Origin: CALBPI01 sp039033695
GTDB lineage: Bacteria; Pseudomonadota; Gammaproteobacteria; Steroidobacterales; Woeseiaceae
DNA length: 5,543 bases
Direction: 5' to 3'
Assembly: GCA_039033695.1 (NCBI GenBank)
Contig: JBCCCC010000181.1
Coordinates: 1 to 5,543, forward strand
Position numbers and translations under genes: made by a program. Below are positions 5,412-5,543 of the stretch, one piece after another (within the stretch, counting starts at the first letter, position 1; the number at the start of each line of letters is the position of its first letter). The notes under the pieces are model-generated. The model saw only the letters and a list, made by a program, of their open reading frames with translations. It made no database searches and had not been told where the DNA came from.

Positions 5412-5543
5412 AGAAATAGGCGTTCGGAATTACACTGCATCGGCAATTGCTGCGGCTGCATGATTTGTGCGATTCTCTTAACTAGTCAGGCATGGAAATA
5501 GTCGAGGGTAATTGTGGACTTAGTAATGAATGAATCTCGTCAA

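Larger units (their letters stand above)
5335..5543. other. Noncoding region upstream of intI, presumed to hold attI and the cassette promoter
   Basis: These 209 bases contain no convincing gene and are about 45% GC by hand count, clearly below the operon. In integrons attI lies next to the 5' end of intI, so the site is expected here or just beyond the right edge. I searched both strands for the core GTTRRRY and found no perfect match. One-mismatch candidates on the + strand are GTTAGTC (5362-5368) and GTTGAAG (5387-5393); on the - strand GTTAAGA lies at 5482-5476. Such near hits are common by chance. Other structure seen is a CAGTT triple repeat, the palindrome GCAATTGC (5443-5450), and CTGCAT repeated at 5435 and 5456. 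The assignment rests on position relative to intI, not on a recognised attI sequence. Confidence 0.45.

Noticed and set aside
5492..5533. ATG-start frame of 13 codons near the right edge
   Set aside because: It is too short, stops at 5531-5533, and has no motif or ribosome-binding site.
5526..5543. ATG opening a frame (MNESRQ) to the right edge, possible first cassette gene
   Set aside because: Only six codons are visible, with no ribosome-binding site at proper spacing (GAGG is about 18 bases upstream). It cannot be supported.
1..5543. CRISPR arrays, tRNA or rRNA genes, insertion-sequence ends
   Set aside because: I saw no regularly spaced long repeats, no tRNA- or rRNA-like sequence and no transposase or terminal inverted repeats on either strand.

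Overview
The window looks like chromosomal DNA from a proteobacterium, most likely a gammaproteobacterium. The coding part is GC-rich (about 60% in the lines I counted by hand), Shine-Dalgarno sites are conventional, and two landmarks stand out: a three-gene acetoin-dehydrogenase-type 2-oxo-acid dehydrogenase operon and an intact integron integrase. No species-level assignment is possible from sequence alone.

Layout, left to right. (1) 1-814, + strand: an unrecognised soluble, mostly helical protein whose frame runs off the left edge. (2) 815-1003: a gap with an A-tract/hairpin/T-tract that resembles an intrinsic terminator, followed by a promoter-like stretch just ahead of the operon. It can be read as a weak sigma-54 -24/-12 element or a sigma-70 -10 box. 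(3) 1004-4258, + strand: acoA, acoB and acoC, encoding E1 alpha, E1 beta and a lipoylated E2 acyltransferase. E1 alpha and E1 beta form the ThDP enzyme that cleaves acetoin (or decarboxylates a related 2-oxo substrate). E2 carries the acetyl group on its lipoyl lysine and transfers it to CoA. A dihydrolipoamide dehydrogenase (E3) is needed to reoxidise E2, but no E3 gene and no AcoR-type regulator lie in the window. (4) 4288-5334, - strand: a full-length integron integrase (IntI) with all tyrosine-recombinase catalytic residues and the IntI-specific insertion. It converges on acoC with only 29 bp between the stop codons. (5) 5335-5543: noncoding DNA of clearly lower GC (about 45%), upstream of intI. 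By integron architecture this is where attI and the cassette promoter should lie, with any cassettes to the right of the window. I see no perfect GTTRRRY core here, only repeats and a possible extended -10 promoter.

The less expected signals are a 25-codon reading frame that bridges acoB and acoC exactly (GTGA overlap at one end, TAATG at the other), a shared AACAG...GGCCTGTT dyad ahead of both acoA and acoC, and a 9-bp-spaced triple CAGTT repeat in the presumed attI region. None of these amounts to a demonstrated new system. The main biological point is an integron platform anchored directly behind an aco operon that lacks a local E3.
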